A stretch of DNA of 64,000 nucleotides from JAJECS01 sp965219705 (GTDB lineage: Bacteria > Chloroflexota > UBA11872), in the NCBI GenBank assembly GCA_965219705.1, contig OZ244789.1, forward strand, positions 1,798,001 through 1,862,000, in the 5' to 3' direction. The notes under the pieces are model-generated. The model made no database searches and was not told the DNA's origin. It saw only the letters and a list, made by a program, of their open reading frames with translations. Made by a program: the position numbers and the translations under genes. Every line of letters begins with the position of its first letter. Position 1 is the stretch's first letter. Positions 33,825 to 42,732 of the stretch are shown here, in pieces.

Positions 33825-35543
33825 ATTCACGATCGGGTCGCCGTGCAAATTCAGGCTGGTATTGAGCACGGCGCCGATCCCCGTTCGATCCCGAAATCGC
33901 TCGATCACGCGGTAGTAGTCCGGGTTTGCCTGCCGCTCGAGAATTTGCGCCCGGCAGGTGCGATCGTAGGGGTGAGTGCCAGCCGCGATCTCGTGCCAGC
34001 GCTCCGGTACGGTGGCAAAGGCGAGCATCATGTGGGGCGAATTTGGGGCTGGGGGCGTCTGCAGGTAGGTTGACGCCGACTCGGCAAGGATGGTCGCGGC
34101 GAAGGGCATCCAGAAGTCGCGGCTCTTGATGCGCATGTTGATCTCGCGGACGCTGTCGTGACGGGACGGATCGGCCAGGATGGAGCGGTTGCCGAGGGCG
34201 CGGGCGCCCCACTCCATGCGCCCGCGAAAGCGTGCGACGACGTGGCCGTCGGCAAGTAGGGCGGCAGTACGGTCGGCGATATCCCCGGGACATTCGACAT
34301 GCAGTCCGTGCTCGCTGACAGCTCGATCGACGGTCTGCTTGATGTCGGCGTCGCCCCAGCCTGGACCGAGATATTGGTGACCAGTGCGGCGAAACTCGGG
34401 CTGACGCCCAGCGACCGCACAGGCATCCAGATACCCAAGGAAAGCGGCGCCGACGGCGGTTGACTCGTCGCCGCAGCCGGGAATCGGCGTGATCGAGTTG
34501 ACCCAGGCCTCTTGGGCGATCCGCATGTTGGCCTTGACGTTCATGAAGACCCCGCCGCCAAGCCCGATGTCCACGCCCCCGCGGTCGAGGCCAAGATGCC
34601 GCATCCAGGCGGACATCCACTCCAGAATGGTTTCTTCGCAGAGCCTTTGTACGGCCCCGCACTGCGCGTCGAATCTGAATTCCCGCACGAAGTCACCAAT
34701 GAACCACGGCGCAACACGTGTGCCGCGCGAAGCCACGATGGCGGGCCGGCCGGACGAGTCCCGCTCTACCCAGAGCAGGGAACGCAGGCGCTCGTAGAGC
34801 GCGTCGCGCGCGCTGGCGGGGGCGTAGGGCGCCATGCCCATGACCTTGAATTCGTCCTGGTGCGGCCGCATGCGCAGGTGGCTGGTTACGGCGGCGTAAA
34901 CGTGACCGAGCGAGGCATCGCGCGACACAGCGCCAAGCCGCTCAGGCGCTTGAGCATGGCGGTACCACGAGACGGTTCCACTCAAGCCGTCACCCTCTCC
35001 ATCCAGGGTGAAAACCAACGTCGGCCGTGAACCGACCAGTGGCGCAAGGGCCATAACGTGCGCCGTGTGATGGTCGTAGAACTTCATTCGCCGCGGCTCG
35101 GCGCCCATCGCCTCGACCAGGGCGGCGGCACGCGCGCGTTGGACCATCCGCCGGCCGAACCAGCGGGCAGCAAGGTCGGTCGGGAGTGTGAGGGCCTTGC
35201 TTGCGGGCCAGCGCCGCTCGATCGACCCCAGCATGGTCACGGCGGCGTCGTAGACGTTGAAGAATCGCTGTGTCGACTGCGACGTCGGTGTGCCGTGCAC
35301 GGTCGGCACGAGTCCCCCAACTGAACTGACCGCGATCTGGTCCACGTCGTCTATCGTGAGGCCCTCTGTCGTCAGCACCGTCTCGACTGCGTGGCGGGGG
35401 ATGCCCAGTTGATTCTTCTGACGCGTCAGCCGCTCCTCGGCGCAGGCGGCGCGGAGCTCGCCGTCCACGACCAGTGCAGCTGCCGCAACTGCTGCGTCAT
35501 TGATTCCGAGCGTGACGATTGGCTTGCTGCTTGCCGGCGGCAT
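33732..35543 (-). CDS. NodU/CmcH-type carbamoyltransferase (copy 2)
   Basis: A 603-residue enzyme expected to transfer a carbamoyl group from carbamoyl phosphate to a sugar hydroxyl through a carbamoyl-adenylate. The N-terminal Kae1/ASKHA-like domain has IVTLGINDAAVAAAALVVDG, CAEERLTRQKNQ, YDHHTAHVMALAP (metal-binding HxxxH) and TLDGEGDGLSG. The C-terminal YrdC-like domain has ADGHVVARFRGRMEWGARALGNRSILADP. Length is normal for NodU. It lies 10 bases downstream of its paralogue and is probably cotranscribed. Its 33982-34354 segment is identical to the paralogue, pointing to gene conversion. The gene end overlaps a convergent membrane gene. Confidence 0.88.
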   Translation of the reverse strand: MPPASSKPIVTLGINDAAVAAAALVVDGELRAACAEERLTRQKNQLGIPRHAVETVLTTEGLTIDDVDQIAVSSVGGLVPTVHGTPTSQSTQRFFNVYDAAVTMLGSIERRWPASKALTLPTDLAARWFGRRMVQRARAAALVEAMGAEPRRMKFYDHHTAHVMALAPLVGSRPTLVFTLDGEGDGLSGTVSWYRHAQAPERLGAVSRDASLGHVYAAVTSHLRMRPHQDEFKVMGMAPYAPASARDALYERLRSLLWVERDSSGRPAIVASRGTRVAPWFIGDFVREFRFDAQCGAVQRLCEETILEWMSAWMRHLGLDRGGVDIGLGGGVFMNVKANMRIAQEAWVNSITPIPGCGDESTAVGAAFLGYLDACAVAGRQPEFRRTGHQYLGPGWGDADIKQTVDRAVSEHGLHVECPGDIADRTAALLADGHVVARFRGRMEWGARALGNRSILADPSRHDSVREINMRIKSRDFWMPFAATILAESASTYLQTPPAPNSPHMMLAFATVPERWHEIAAGTHPYDRTCRAQILERQANPDYYRVIERFRDRTGIGAVLNTSLNLHGDPIVNSPDDALRTLLDSDLAFLTIEDYLISKPSAA

Positions 35544-35553
35544 GGTGGGGAGC

Positions 35554-37383
35554 CTAGGCGACCATCGGCTTGCTGATCAGGTAGTCCTCGAGGGTCAAGA
35601 AGGCGAGATCGCTGTCGAGCAGTGTGCGCAGCGCGTCGTCCGGTGAGTTCACCATCGGGTCGCCGTGCAAGTTCAGGCTGGTGTTGAGCACGGCGCCGAT
35701 CCCCGTTCGATCCCGAAATCGCTCAATCACCCGGTAGTAGTCCGGATTCACTTGGCGCTCGAGAATCTGCGCGCGGCAGGTGCGGTCGTAGGGATGAGTC
35801 CCGGCCGCGATCTCGTGCCAGCGCTCCGGTACGGTGGCAAAGGCGAGCATCATGTGGGGCGAATTTGGGGCTGGGGGCGTCTGCAGGTAGGTTGACGCCG
35901 ACTCGGCAAGGATGGTCGCGGCGAAGGGCATCCAGAAGTCGCGGCTCTTGATGCGCATGTTGATCTCGCGGACGCTGTCGTGACGGGACGGATCGGCCAG
36001 GATGGAGCGGTTGCCGAGGGCGCGGGCGCCCCACTCCATGCGCCCGCGAAAGCGTGCGACGACGTGGCCGTCGGCAAGTAGGGCGGCAGTACGGTCGGCG
36101 ATATCCCCGGGACATTCGACATGCAGTCCGTGCTCGCTGACAGCTCGATCGACGGTCTGCTTGATGTCGGCGTCGCTCCAGCCGGGTCCGAGATAGAGGT
36201 GGTTGGCCCGCTGCAACTGCGGTTGGCGCCCGGCGGCCGCACAGGCGTCCATGTACCCGAGAAATGCAGCGCCAACGGCACATGACTCGTCGCCGCAGCT
36301 GGGAACGGGAGTGACCGAGTTGGCCCAGGCTTGTTGAGCGACCCGCATGTTCGCCTTGACGTTCATGAAGACCCCGCCACCAAGCCCGATATCCACGCCG
36401 TCACGGTCGAGGCCGAGATGCCGAACCCAGCCGGACATCCACTCAAGGATGGTTTCTTCGCAGAGCCGCTGCACGGCCCCGCACTGTGCGTCGAACCTGA
36501 AATCTCCTACATAGTCGCCGATAAAGCTATGCGCCAGTCGGGTGCCCCGCGATGCCCTGATGGTGGGTGGATCGGACGCGTTCTGCTCCACCCAGAGCAG
36601 GGACCGCAGGCGCTCGTAGAGTGCGTCGCTGGCGCTGGCGGGGGCGTAGGGCGCCATGCCCATGACCTTGAATTCGTCCTGGTGTGACGTCATGCGGAGG
36701 TGGCCGGTCACCCCGGCGTATATGTGACCGAGCGAGGCATTGCGCGACACGGCACCGATCCGCACAGGCGGCTGCCCGGCGTGGTACCAAGCGACCGATC
36801 CACTCAAGCCATCGCCCTCGCCATCCAGGGTGAAGACCAGCGTCGGCCCAGAATCGACCAGCGGAGCCAGGGCCATGGCATGTGCCGTGTGGTGGTCGTA
36901 GAACACCATCCGCTGGACATCGGCCCCGGTTGCCGCGACGACGGCGGCCGCGCGCGCCCGCTGGAGGAGCGGGCGTCCAAGCCGGCGGGCCACATCGGAC
37001 GGCAGCGTGAGCGCCCGAGTCGCCGGCCAGCGCCGCTCGACCGACGCGAGCAGGCTCACGCCGGTGCCGTAGGCGTCATAGAACCGCCACGCCGTCGGCG
37101 ACGTTGGCACGTCGTCGACGGTCGGCATGATCCCGTCGTGGGTGCTGACCGCAATAATATCGACGTCATCGATCGTGAGGCCCGCCGTCGCCAGTACCGC
37201 TGCAATTGCGCGCCGGGGGATGCCCACCTGATTCTTCTGTCCGGTCAGCCGCTCCTCGGCGCATGCGGCGCGGAGCTCGCCGTCCACCACGAGTGCGGAC
37301 GCGGCCAGCTTCCCGTCGTGAATGCCAAGCGTGACGATCGGCTCGCTGGCGGCCTTCACGCGAACTCCCTTTTCATCCGGCAT
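35554..37383 (-). CDS. NodU/CmcH-type carbamoyltransferase (copy 1)
   Basis: A 609-residue paralogue of the following gene with the same two domains: VTLGIHDGKLAASALVVDG, AEERLTGQKNQVGIPRRA, YDHHTAHAMALAP and LDGEGDGLSGSVAWY in the Kae1-like part, then the YrdC-like part. The ATG at 37383 (MPDEKGVRVK) is preferred; the frame extends to 37464 without support. It is first in a two-gene minus-strand operon, divergent from a GT4 gene. Two copies suggest carbamoylation at two positions or of two sugars. The C-terminal identity tract (35804-36176) contrasts with clear divergence elsewhere, mostly in the N-terminal half. Confidence 0.88.
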   Translation of the reverse strand: MPDEKGVRVKAASEPIVTLGIHDGKLAASALVVDGELRAACAEERLTGQKNQVGIPRRAIAAVLATAGLTIDDVDIIAVSTHDGIMPTVDDVPTSPTAWRFYDAYGTGVSLLASVERRWPATRALTLPSDVARRLGRPLLQRARAAAVVAATGADVQRMVFYDHHTAHAMALAPLVDSGPTLVFTLDGEGDGLSGSVAWYHAGQPPVRIGAVSRNASLGHIYAGVTGHLRMTSHQDEFKVMGMAPYAPASASDALYERLRSLLWVEQNASDPPTIRASRGTRLAHSFIGDYVGDFRFDAQCGAVQRLCEETILEWMSGWVRHLGLDRDGVDIGLGGGVFMNVKANMRVAQQAWANSVTPVPSCGDESCAVGAAFLGYMDACAAAGRQPQLQRANHLYLGPGWSDADIKQTVDRAVSEHGLHVECPGDIADRTAALLADGHVVARFRGRMEWGARALGNRSILADPSRHDSVREINMRIKSRDFWMPFAATILAESASTYLQTPPAPNSPHMMLAFATVPERWHEIAAGTHPYDRTCRAQILERQVNPDYYRVIERFRDRTGIGAVLNTSLNLHGDPMVNSPDDALRTLLDSDLAFLTLEDYLISKPMVA

Positions 37384-37547
37384 TGGAAACCGGGCACTCC
37401 AATACACCAGCGGCGAAACCTCACGCAAGCCCTCTTTCGGAACCCCACCTAAGCCCCTTCGCACAGCGACGCGCCGGAGGGCTCCGACGGGCGGTGCTCA
37501 TGTATGGTAGTTGCGACAGCCTCAAAGGGTGGCCACGGGCCAGCGCC

Positions 37548-38735
37548 ATGCGCATTCTCTTGATCGCGAACGGCATCGCCGGGACTAAAGCCGAAGGTCT
37601 GGCCGGCGGTGACAGCCGACTCGTCGAGATCGCCAAGCACTGGATTCGGGCGGGCCACGAGCTGCACCTGATGACCGGGCCCGGCGGCGTTGACCTTTTC
37701 CAGCGCCACAACCTTCCGGTAACGCCGCACGTCGTGGCGTGGTGGGGCCGAGATGGTCGCTGGTGGTTCGTGCTGCGGGCGATCACCGTCTGTGTGCTGC
37801 TCCCGTGGTCGCTGTTGCGCCTCAAACCGGATGTGATGGTGAGCGCGAACGACCAACTGTTCGACACCCTGCCCGGCTTCCTGCTCAAGCTCTGGCACCG
37901 GAAGCGTGTGCGGTGGGCAGTGGTCGTGCACTGGCTGCCGCCATGGAAGTTTTGGCGCCGCCAAGGCCCGCACCGGCTGTACGCGCTCATGTATCTGTTT
38001 TCCGAGTATCTCTCACTCATTCTGGCCGCGTTGCTGGCGAATCGCGTGCTGGCTGTTTCGCCAAGCACCGCGCGCCAACTCAAGAGCGCCTGGTTCCCCA
38101 TGGGCCGCGTGGTCACGGTTGCTTGCGGCGTCGATCTCGCGGCTGCGCGGGCGATCGTCGACGCGGCGCACCCGTCGGAGCACGATGCGGTACTCATGAA
38201 GCGGTTGCAGGCCTCGGCCGGTATTTTCGATCTTATCGATGCGTGGGAGTTGGTCGTCCAGCAGCGGCCCGACGCGAAGCTGGCCATCATCGGTGACGGC
38301 GTTGACGCGAGGGCCGCCGGGGAGCGCGTGCGAGCCCGTGGCCTTGAGGGCAACATCACCTTCCTGGGCGTGATTCTCAATGCCGACGAGAAGTTTCGGC
38401 GCGTCCGCGCCTCCCGATTGTTCACGCTCCCCTCGCACGAAGAGAACTGGTCGATTGTGACGGGCGAAGCCATGGCGCTGGGCGTCCCGGTGGTCGCCTA
38501 TGACCTTCCCGAGCTCAAGGAGGTCTGGGGCGATGCGTATCATGCGGTTCCGAAGGGAAACATCCCCGCCTTTGCGAGCGCAATCCTGGCCCTACTGGCG
38601 GACGAGCAAAGCCGTCGTGACCTCGCCCAGCGAGGGTTGGCCCGCGTGAGCTCGCTCGATTGGGGCGACATTGCGAAGCGCGAGCTTGAGGCCATCCTGG
38701 AGTCCGGCGCACGCAGCCCGTCGACGCACGGCTGA
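37548..38735 (+). CDS. GT4-family glycosyltransferase (paralogue)
   Basis: A 395-residue GT-B enzyme beginning MRILLIANGIAGT. Shared family elements are VACGVDLAAARA, DAKLAIIGDGVD, ITFLGVILNADEKF and the Glu pair in LPSHEENWSIVTGEAMALGVPVVAYDLPE. It is the paralogue of 21614-22885, with common EVWGDAYHAVP and GLARVSSLDW endings. The frame is open from 37383, but ATG 37548 fits the family start. The 164-base gap to the divergent carbamoyltransferase should hold both promoters. Confidence 0.87.
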   Translation: MRILLIANGIAGTKAEGLAGGDSRLVEIAKHWIRAGHELHLMTGPGGVDLFQRHNLPVTPHVVAWWGRDGRWWFVLRAITVCVLLPWSLLRLKPDVMVSANDQLFDTLPGFLLKLWHRKRVRWAVVVHWLPPWKFWRRQGPHRLYALMYLFSEYLSLILAALLANRVLAVSPSTARQLKSAWFPMGRVVTVACGVDLAAARAIVDAAHPSEHDAVLMKRLQASAGIFDLIDAWELVVQQRPDAKLAIIGDGVDARAAGERVRARGLEGNITFLGVILNADEKFRRVRASRLFTLPSHEENWSIVTGEAMALGVPVVAYDLPELKEVWGDAYHAVPKGNIPAFASAILALLADEQSRRDLAQRGLARVSSLDWGDIAKRELEAILESGARSPSTHG

Positions 38736-38794
38736 CGAGTCGGTCAGGTCGTCCTGGAGCGCGCCGCACCGAACGAGGTGCGCCGCCCGATTCG

Positions 38795-39688
38795 TCAGGG
38801 CGCCTTGCGGACGGCCCGAATGGCCAAGTTCACAGACGGCCCATACGGGTCCCGCGCGCGGGTATTTCGGCGATCGATACCTTGCATGACGCGCAGCCCC
38901 CAGGTGATGGGGTTCAGTCGGAGCCGCCGATGGGGCGTGCGCGCGTACTCGAACTTCTCCATCGAACGATAGGCGGCCGATGATTCCGGCAGACGCCCAT
39001 AGAGTTGCTTGCCGGTCCACAGCAGCATGTGGTTGAACGGCAGACACCACCGGGTTAGGCCCTCGAAGTGCGTCACGTCCAGCCGCCGTTCGCTTGCCAC
39101 GAGCTGCTCAAACTCAAGCGGGCGGTATAGCCGCAGATGCATTGCCCACAGCCCGCCCCAGAAGCCCGAATCCGGGCTGAAGTGCCCCAGCCCAAGCCGC
39201 TCGCGTACCCAGTTCAACGGATCCCACAGCCCCGGGTAGTTCGCGCAGGGCACCGTGAGCGCCGCGACCCCGCCGGGCTTGAGCACGCGGGCAATCTCGT
39301 GCACGACGCTAGCGTCGTCGTGCACGTGCTCCAAGACTTCCGAGCACACCAGCGCGTCGAAGCTCCGATCGCCGAACGGCAGTCGGGCGCCATCGCCAAG
39401 CAGCCAAACCGGCGCGGACCCGTGCGTCTCGCGGCCGACGCCTTGCAACAGGATCGGGGGAGCGGCGTCGAGCGCCACCACGCGGCACCCAAAGGCCTCG
39501 CGCAACGCCAGACTCACGAAGCCCTCACCGGCCCCCAGATCGAGGATGCGGTGCTCCGGCAGGGGGGCCAGGTACTCCGCGATGGATTGGATCCGCCGCC
39601 GATACGACAGATCCCCGACATTGGCCAGTACGTCAGCGAGCCGCTCCCACGATGACCAAGGAGGCGCCGGCTCAGTGGTTCGACTCAT
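38795..39688 (-). CDS. Class I SAM-dependent methyltransferase
   Basis: A 297-residue Rossmann methyltransferase (Methyltransf_11 type). Motif I is HRILDLGAGEGFVSLAL, the strand-2 acid is in CRVVALDAAPP, DGARLPFGDRSFDALVCSEVLEHV is motif III-IV, and VLKPGGVAALTVPCANYPG is the post-IV loop. The C-terminal 120 residues (LWDPLNWVRERLGLGHFSPDSG onward) form a substrate-binding extension as in glycan or lipid methyltransferases. It is minus-strand and convergent with the GT4 gene. A sugar or lipid-carrier acceptor is likely by context only. Confidence 0.8.
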   Translation of the reverse strand: MSRTTEPAPPWSSWERLADVLANVGDLSYRRRIQSIAEYLAPLPEHRILDLGAGEGFVSLALREAFGCRVVALDAAPPILLQGVGRETHGSAPVWLLGDGARLPFGDRSFDALVCSEVLEHVHDDASVVHEIARVLKPGGVAALTVPCANYPGLWDPLNWVRERLGLGHFSPDSGFWGGLWAMHLRLYRPLEFEQLVASERRLDVTHFEGLTRWCLPFNHMLLWTGKQLYGRLPESSAAYRSMEKFEYARTPHRRLRLNPITWGLRVMQGIDRRNTRARDPYGPSVNLAIRAVRKAP

Positions 39689-39891
39689 TGGAGGGTGCGA
39701 CGCGCTTCGGGCCTAGGGTTACGAACTTGGCGGCGACGAATCACTGCCGCCGCCCCATCGCGATGTAAGGTGCCTGACGATGCATTCGTGCCGGCGAGCG
39801 CGCCGGACCCTTAGTGGATTGATGGTCGGAATAGTACTCAACACCCATGGTCTTCAGCCGTGGGCGGCTCACCGGCCGCGCTGCTGGGGCG

Positions 39892-39921
39892 GCCCGACGC
39901 CGGGAAGCGCCGGCGTCGGGC
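39892..39921 (+). promoter_or_regulatory. Strong hairpin just upstream of the GT-C-like gene
   Basis: Two perfect 12-base arms (GCCCGACGCCGG and its complement) around the loop GAAGCG end 10 bases before the ATG at 39932. It could hinder ribosome entry or act as an attenuator. If translation instead starts at GTG 39860, the hairpin is inside the coding region. Confidence 0.35.
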
Positions 39922-39931
39922 AACCGGGTTC

Positions 39932-42013
39932 ATGGCAGTGACCGCGCGCGCGCAGCGGCTTCTCGCTCGCGACGCCGTATGGGTGGCGCTTGGTCTCCTG
40001 CTCACCCTCGCGGCGGCCTGGCGCGTCGTGTCCACCCCAGGCGAGATCATCCAAGGCGACCTCGGATATCCATTCGCCAGCGAGTTCTGGACCCGACGGT
40101 TCACCAGTGCGTGGGACACGTCCTACGGGACCGTGCTTGTCAACGTGATGCGCACCTATACGTACGTGCCCTGGGGCTGGGTCGTCCAGGCGGTTGGCCT
40201 GTCCACGGAAGTGGCGGGCAAGTTTCACTGGCTGAGCTGGCATCTCTTGGGATTCCTGGCCGGATACGTCGGCACGCGTATGTTGGTCGGACCGGAGCTG
40301 CGGAACAGCCATCCCGTCGCGGTCCGGGTGGGCCTGGTGCTCGCGGGACTGTTTTGGGCCCTCAATCCCTGGACGCTGGCGCGCTGGGAGCAACTGGGCA
40401 TTCACATCAGCGCCGTGATGCTCCCGCTGTTCTTGGGGCTTGTGGTGGCAGCGACACGCGCGCCCGATGCCCGAGGCCGGGTGCAGCGCGCGCTGGCGGC
40501 GGCGGCCACGCTGGCGTTTGCGGTGTCGACCTCGCCGCACTACATGGCGGTTGGCCTCCTGGTGGGCCTTGGGTGGTTCGCCTACGCCGCGGTGACGGCC
40601 CAAGACCGCCGCCGCGCAATCCTAGTGCCCGCCGCGGCATTCCTGGGCGGCGTCGCGGTGTTTGCCGCCTTCATCCTCGTGCCGTTCCTGGTCACGGCGG
40701 CCGCCGGCTCGCCCACGGGGCCTAGGTACGCCGTGGGCACCGATGTACAGCCGGTGCTTGAGAGTCGCCAATCGGTCCTCAATACGCTCACGCTGACGGG
40801 GCACACCTTCTTCGGCCTGGGCCTCAGGCCCGAGCCGACCGCGTTGCCGGGGTGGCGGCTGGCCGCCTTGCTGCCGACCGCCCTGCTGGTGCTGGCGTTT
40901 TGGCGGCAGCCTGGTCAGCGCCGAGTTCTCGGATATGCCGCCATCGTCGGCGGCGTGACGGCCTTCATCCAGATCGCCAGCTATGCCGACGCGATACGCC
41001 CGACGTACTTGGCCGTTGTCGAAGCCGTGCCCTTGGGCTGGGCGCTCCGGGAGCCGGACAAGGTTTCGGGCGCGCTCGCGCTTGCCTACCTGCCGGGACT
41101 TGCGCTGGCGCCCGCGACGTTCGCCCGCTATGCGCCGCGCCGCCTGCCCGCCGTTGGAACCATCCAGACAGCCGTGCTTGGGCTCCTGCTGGCGGCCTTC
41201 ATGGTGCCGGGGATTCATCGCATGCTCTGGGACGATCGGACCCTGAGCCTCGTGCCAGAGCGGTTTCCGGCTTCCTTTCGCACGGTGCCGGCGGAGATCG
41301 ACCGACGAAACGCGGACGAGGCATCGCGCACGCTGCTGGCCGTCTGGCCCTTGCGCTTTCCCGAATGGTCGTCGTCCAGTCGCGTGCTGCACGCCATCGA
41401 GGCGCTGGCCGTCACCACACCCTATGCGGCGGACAACTCGCTGGTCGGCGACCGCCTCATGGCGTTGCTGGAGGCCGATGTTCCCAACATGGCCGCCACC
41501 CTGCGCGCCCACGGCGTGGCTCGAGTGCTGGTTCCCACGGGCACCACCCGTGGCCGAGACCTTGCCCAGCAGTTGCGCCAGACCGACGGTCTGGCCCTGG
41601 AGTTGACGGCGGACTACTACGAGGTATTCCTGACGGTTGCCCCCGCATACCCGTGGGTCTACGAGGAGGGGCCTGCCGGACCTGTTGAGCTACCGTGGAG
41701 GCGCGAAGGCATGCATCGGCTGGTCGTCGACCTGCCGCCATCCGGGGAGCGTGCGCGCGAAATCGCCACGCAGGAACACTGGGACCCGCTCTGGACCGTC
41801 TACCTGCCGCACCATGCGGCAACCGTTGAGCCGTCCGAACAGGGGCTGCTGCGCGTCCGCGCGGAGCCCGGCGCCTCTGGACCCTTGGTGCTCGAATACG
41901 GCCTGCACCGCGCGCTCGTCGCCGGTCACGCGATAGCGTGGGCGGGGCTCTTCGCGTGGGGCGCATGGACACTATGGCCGTATCGGCCGCGATCGGATCG
42001 TGGACGCCTGTGA
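39932..42013 (+). CDS. GT-C-like polytopic membrane protein
   Basis: A 693-residue protein with 11-12 membrane helices in the first 470 residues and a periplasmic-type C-terminal domain with a final helix near 665-685. The first outside loop has GDLGYPFASEFWTRRFTSAWD, giving Asp residues where GT-C transferases place their catalytic acid. MLPLFLGLVVAATRA, LNPWTLARWEQLG and EPDKVSGALALAYLPG recall the related protein at 46173-48923 (VNPWTIARLEHSW; REPDRVVGLL). The C-terminal part is much shorter than in the two giant copies and lacks the beta-module array. ATG 39932 is used; GTG 39860 is open. It overlaps the next gene by about 49 bases. Confidence 0.68.
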   Translation: MAVTARAQRLLARDAVWVALGLLLTLAAAWRVVSTPGEIIQGDLGYPFASEFWTRRFTSAWDTSYGTVLVNVMRTYTYVPWGWVVQAVGLSTEVAGKFHWLSWHLLGFLAGYVGTRMLVGPELRNSHPVAVRVGLVLAGLFWALNPWTLARWEQLGIHISAVMLPLFLGLVVAATRAPDARGRVQRALAAAATLAFAVSTSPHYMAVGLLVGLGWFAYAAVTAQDRRRAILVPAAAFLGGVAVFAAFILVPFLVTAAAGSPTGPRYAVGTDVQPVLESRQSVLNTLTLTGHTFFGLGLRPEPTALPGWRLAALLPTALLVLAFWRQPGQRRVLGYAAIVGGVTAFIQIASYADAIRPTYLAVVEAVPLGWALREPDKVSGALALAYLPGLALAPATFARYAPRRLPAVGTIQTAVLGLLLAAFMVPGIHRMLWDDRTLSLVPERFPASFRTVPAEIDRRNADEASRTLLAVWPLRFPEWSSSSRVLHAIEALAVTTPYAADNSLVGDRLMALLEADVPNMAATLRAHGVARVLVPTGTTRGRDLAQQLRQTDGLALELTADYYEVFLTVAPAYPWVYEEGPAGPVELPWRREGMHRLVVDLPPSGERAREIATQEHWDPLWTVYLPHHAATVEPSEQGLLRVRAEPGASGPLVLEYGLHRALVAGHAIAWAGLFAWGAWTLWPYRPRSDRGRL

Positions 42014-42732
42014 GGATTGCGGCTTGGCTTCTCGCCGTGGTTCTGGCGCTGGTGCTGGGGGCGGCAGTCGGGCTGGGGTGGAAACCGCTGGTCACGGCGC
42101 AGAACCCGATGTCGGCGAGCTTTGGCATCGGACCGCTCGTGGGATCGGTCACGCAGTCCATCGCCTTCCCAGGCGGGCCGATGGACACCGTAACCATCTG
42201 GGCGCGGAGTGAAGGCGGGCCTGCGGCCCACGCGGACGTCCACTTGCTGCGCCCGGAGGACGGAGCACTGCTCCGATCCGCCCGCTTCGAAGCGCCGCCG
42301 GGCGCCGAGCTTCGGGAGGTGCCGATCGCGTTTGCCCCGATTGACCTGCCCGCCGGGCCGCTTGCGCTTCGTGTCGTGGCGCCCGAGCACAGTTTGGCGG
42401 AGCTATACGTTGGGGCGACGGGGAACGACGCCTACGCCGGCGGGCAGCTTGTCGACCACCTGGGCCGGTCTCCGGTGGACGTCGATCTGGCCTTCTCGGC
42501 CAACGGCCACGCCGGCGCGCTTACCCGACTTCGCATTCAGGCAAGCCGGTCGCCGCTCTACCTGGCTATCGGGGTCGCCGTTGCGCTACTTGGAGGCGCC
42601 GTGGTGGGAAGCGCCGCGTGGTCCTCGCTGCACCGCCAGCGGTTTGGGCGGCCGGCGGCTGTGGCGCTGAGCGGTGCGATGACGGCAGCCATAGTCATCA
42701 GCTTGCTCCATGGGCCGGCCGCGCTCCTATGA
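41965..42732 (+). CDS. Accessory membrane protein with FGIGPL beta-domain
   Basis: About 255 residues. An N-terminal helix (IAAWLLAVVLALVLGAAVG) leads to a beta-rich outside domain that opens SASFGIGPLVGSVTQSIAF. Its strands PMDTVTIWARS, LPAGPLALRVVAP and NDAYAGGQLVDH follow. Two C-terminal helices end the protein. The domain start and the Y-x-G-G-Q element parallel the proteins at 32658-33824 and 45418-46167. The gene overlaps the GT-C-like gene upstream and shares ATGA with the GT4 gene downstream, so the three are one translationally linked unit. ATG 41974 is an alternative start. Confidence 0.6.
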   Translation: MDTMAVSAAIGSWTPVRIAAWLLAVVLALVLGAAVGLGWKPLVTAQNPMSASFGIGPLVGSVTQSIAFPGGPMDTVTIWARSEGGPAAHADVHLLRPEDGALLRSARFEAPPGAELREVPIAFAPIDLPAGPLALRVVAPEHSLAELYVGATGNDAYAGGQLVDHLGRSPVDVDLAFSANGHAGALTRLRIQASRSPLYLAIGVAVALLGGAVVGSAAWSSLHRQRFGRPAAVALSGAMTAAIVISLLHGPAALL

